Origin: UMGS1696 sp964457685
GTDB taxonomy: Bacteria > Bacillota > Clostridia > Oscillospirales > CAG-272
Assembly: GCA_964457685.1 (NCBI GenBank)
Contig: CAYWFS010000032.1
Location: forward strand, 1-23,095
Direction of reading: 5' to 3'
Length of the DNA stretch: 23,095 nt
Positions 22,689 to 23,095 of this stretch are shown here, piece after piece. Position numbers and translations under genes: made by a program. The notes beneath the pieces are model-generated. The model saw only the letters and a list, made by a program, of their open reading frames with translations, had not been told where the DNA came from and did no database searches. Positions within the stretch are counted from its first letter, which is position 1; each line of letters opens with the position of its first letter.

Positions 22689-23095
22689 ATGAGCGATTTC
22701 ACAAATTACGGATATGTCATCGTCACAGAGCATATTCCGTCAAATTCGGGAAAAGATATTTCCGACAAAATTCAGGAGCTTATCGAAAGCAATCCTAACC
22801 GCACCATTTTCTTCCCCGACGGCGAATATCTCATCTCAAAGCCGATTCTAACCCCCGCCGATCCAAAAAGAAGCGTTGCACTTGTTCTTTCTAATTACGC
22901 AAAGATAAAAGCAAGCGAGGATTGGTCATCCGATGAAGCCATGATTCGTCTCGGAGGTGAGCATCCGGCAAACGACATCTACACCTGCGGCTCAAACTAT
23001 TCCCTGACAGGCGGAATTATAGACGGTTCAAACATCGCAAGCGGAATTTCAATTGACGGCGGACGTGAGACAGCGGTTCGTGACGTGTCGATAAA
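22689..23095 (+). CDS. Right-handed beta-helix / pectate-lyase-like protein, 3' end outside window
   Basis: The first 135 codons are present and the frame runs off the window edge. The N-terminus reads MSDFTNYGYVIVTEHIPSNS, followed by an amphipathic helix (DKIQELIESNPN) and RTIFFPDGEYLISKPI. This is the typical start of Pectate_lyase_3/glycosyl hydrolase 28-like beta-helix proteins, and GGIIDGSN and GISIDGG strand repeats follow. No signal peptide is seen, so a cytoplasmic or non-classical location is inferred. AGGAG lies six bases before the ATG. No good -10/-35 pair is visible in the AT-rich 158 bases upstream. The substrate is not readable from this part. Confidence 0.75.
   Translation, partial: MSDFTNYGYVIVTEHIPSNSGKDISDKIQELIESNPNRTIFFPDGEYLISKPILTPADPKRSVALVLSNYAKIKASEDWSSDEAMIRLGGEHPANDIYTCGSNYSLTGGIIDGSNIASGISIDGGRETAVRDVSI

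Overview
This window looks like chromosomal DNA from a low-to-mid GC Firmicute of the class Clostridia, probably a gut Oscillospirales/Christensenellales-type lineage. The evidence is the gene order ecfA1-ecfA2-ecfT-truA, GGAGG-type ribosome binding sites, several near-perfect sigma-A promoters (TTGACA-N17-TATAAT), a ClpE-type zinc-finger Clp ATPase and a DUF5711-like gene beside cvpA. The lineage assignment is an inference from gene content. There is no phage, IS element or CRISPR array.

Layout. 134-300: a tRNA-Pro(CGG) unit on the minus strand with its own promoter and terminator. 340-15592: a long minus-strand block that reads, in transcription order, ruvC, an RlmI-like methyltransferase, ecfA1, ecfA2, ecfT, truA, a DUF5711-like membrane protein, cvpA, a ClpE-like AAA+ unfoldase, a P-type-ATPase homologue that has lost its catalytic motifs, a TetM-like ribosomal GTPase fused to a YacP/Rae1-type NYN nuclease domain, and a small amidase-fold protein. 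A consensus promoter sits directly in front of ruvC and the genes are tightly spaced; terminator-like hairpins near 3550 and 900 may divide the far end of the block. 15653-15977: a divergent intergenic region with a second consensus promoter driving an EamA/DMT transporter (15978-16895), which ends in an elaborate terminator. 16988-17338: a solitary MazF-type endoribonuclease gene on the minus strand, with no antitoxin beside it. 17495-22169: a plus-strand unit of murD followed by three tandem M42-family aminopeptidase genes; the first and third keep all metal ligands, the middle one has lost nearly all of them. 22222-22530: tRNA-Thr(TGT) and tRNA-Tyr(GTA), abutting, with promoter and terminator. 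22689 to the edge: the start of a right-handed beta-helix (pectate-lyase-like) protein, cut off by the window end.

How the genes work together. Much is housekeeping: Holliday junction resolution, vitamin uptake energising (ECF module), tRNA pseudouridylation, peptidoglycan precursor synthesis and peptide turnover. The unusual part is 926-8601, where an unfoldase, a catalytically dead membrane P-type-ATPase-like protein and a ribosome-binding GTPase with a fused ribosome-associated nuclease domain follow one another. Two independent pseudoenzymes in one window (the ATPase homologue and the middle M42 protein), both with intact reading frames, are the most striking observation. All functions are read from sequence motifs alone; no search was run.
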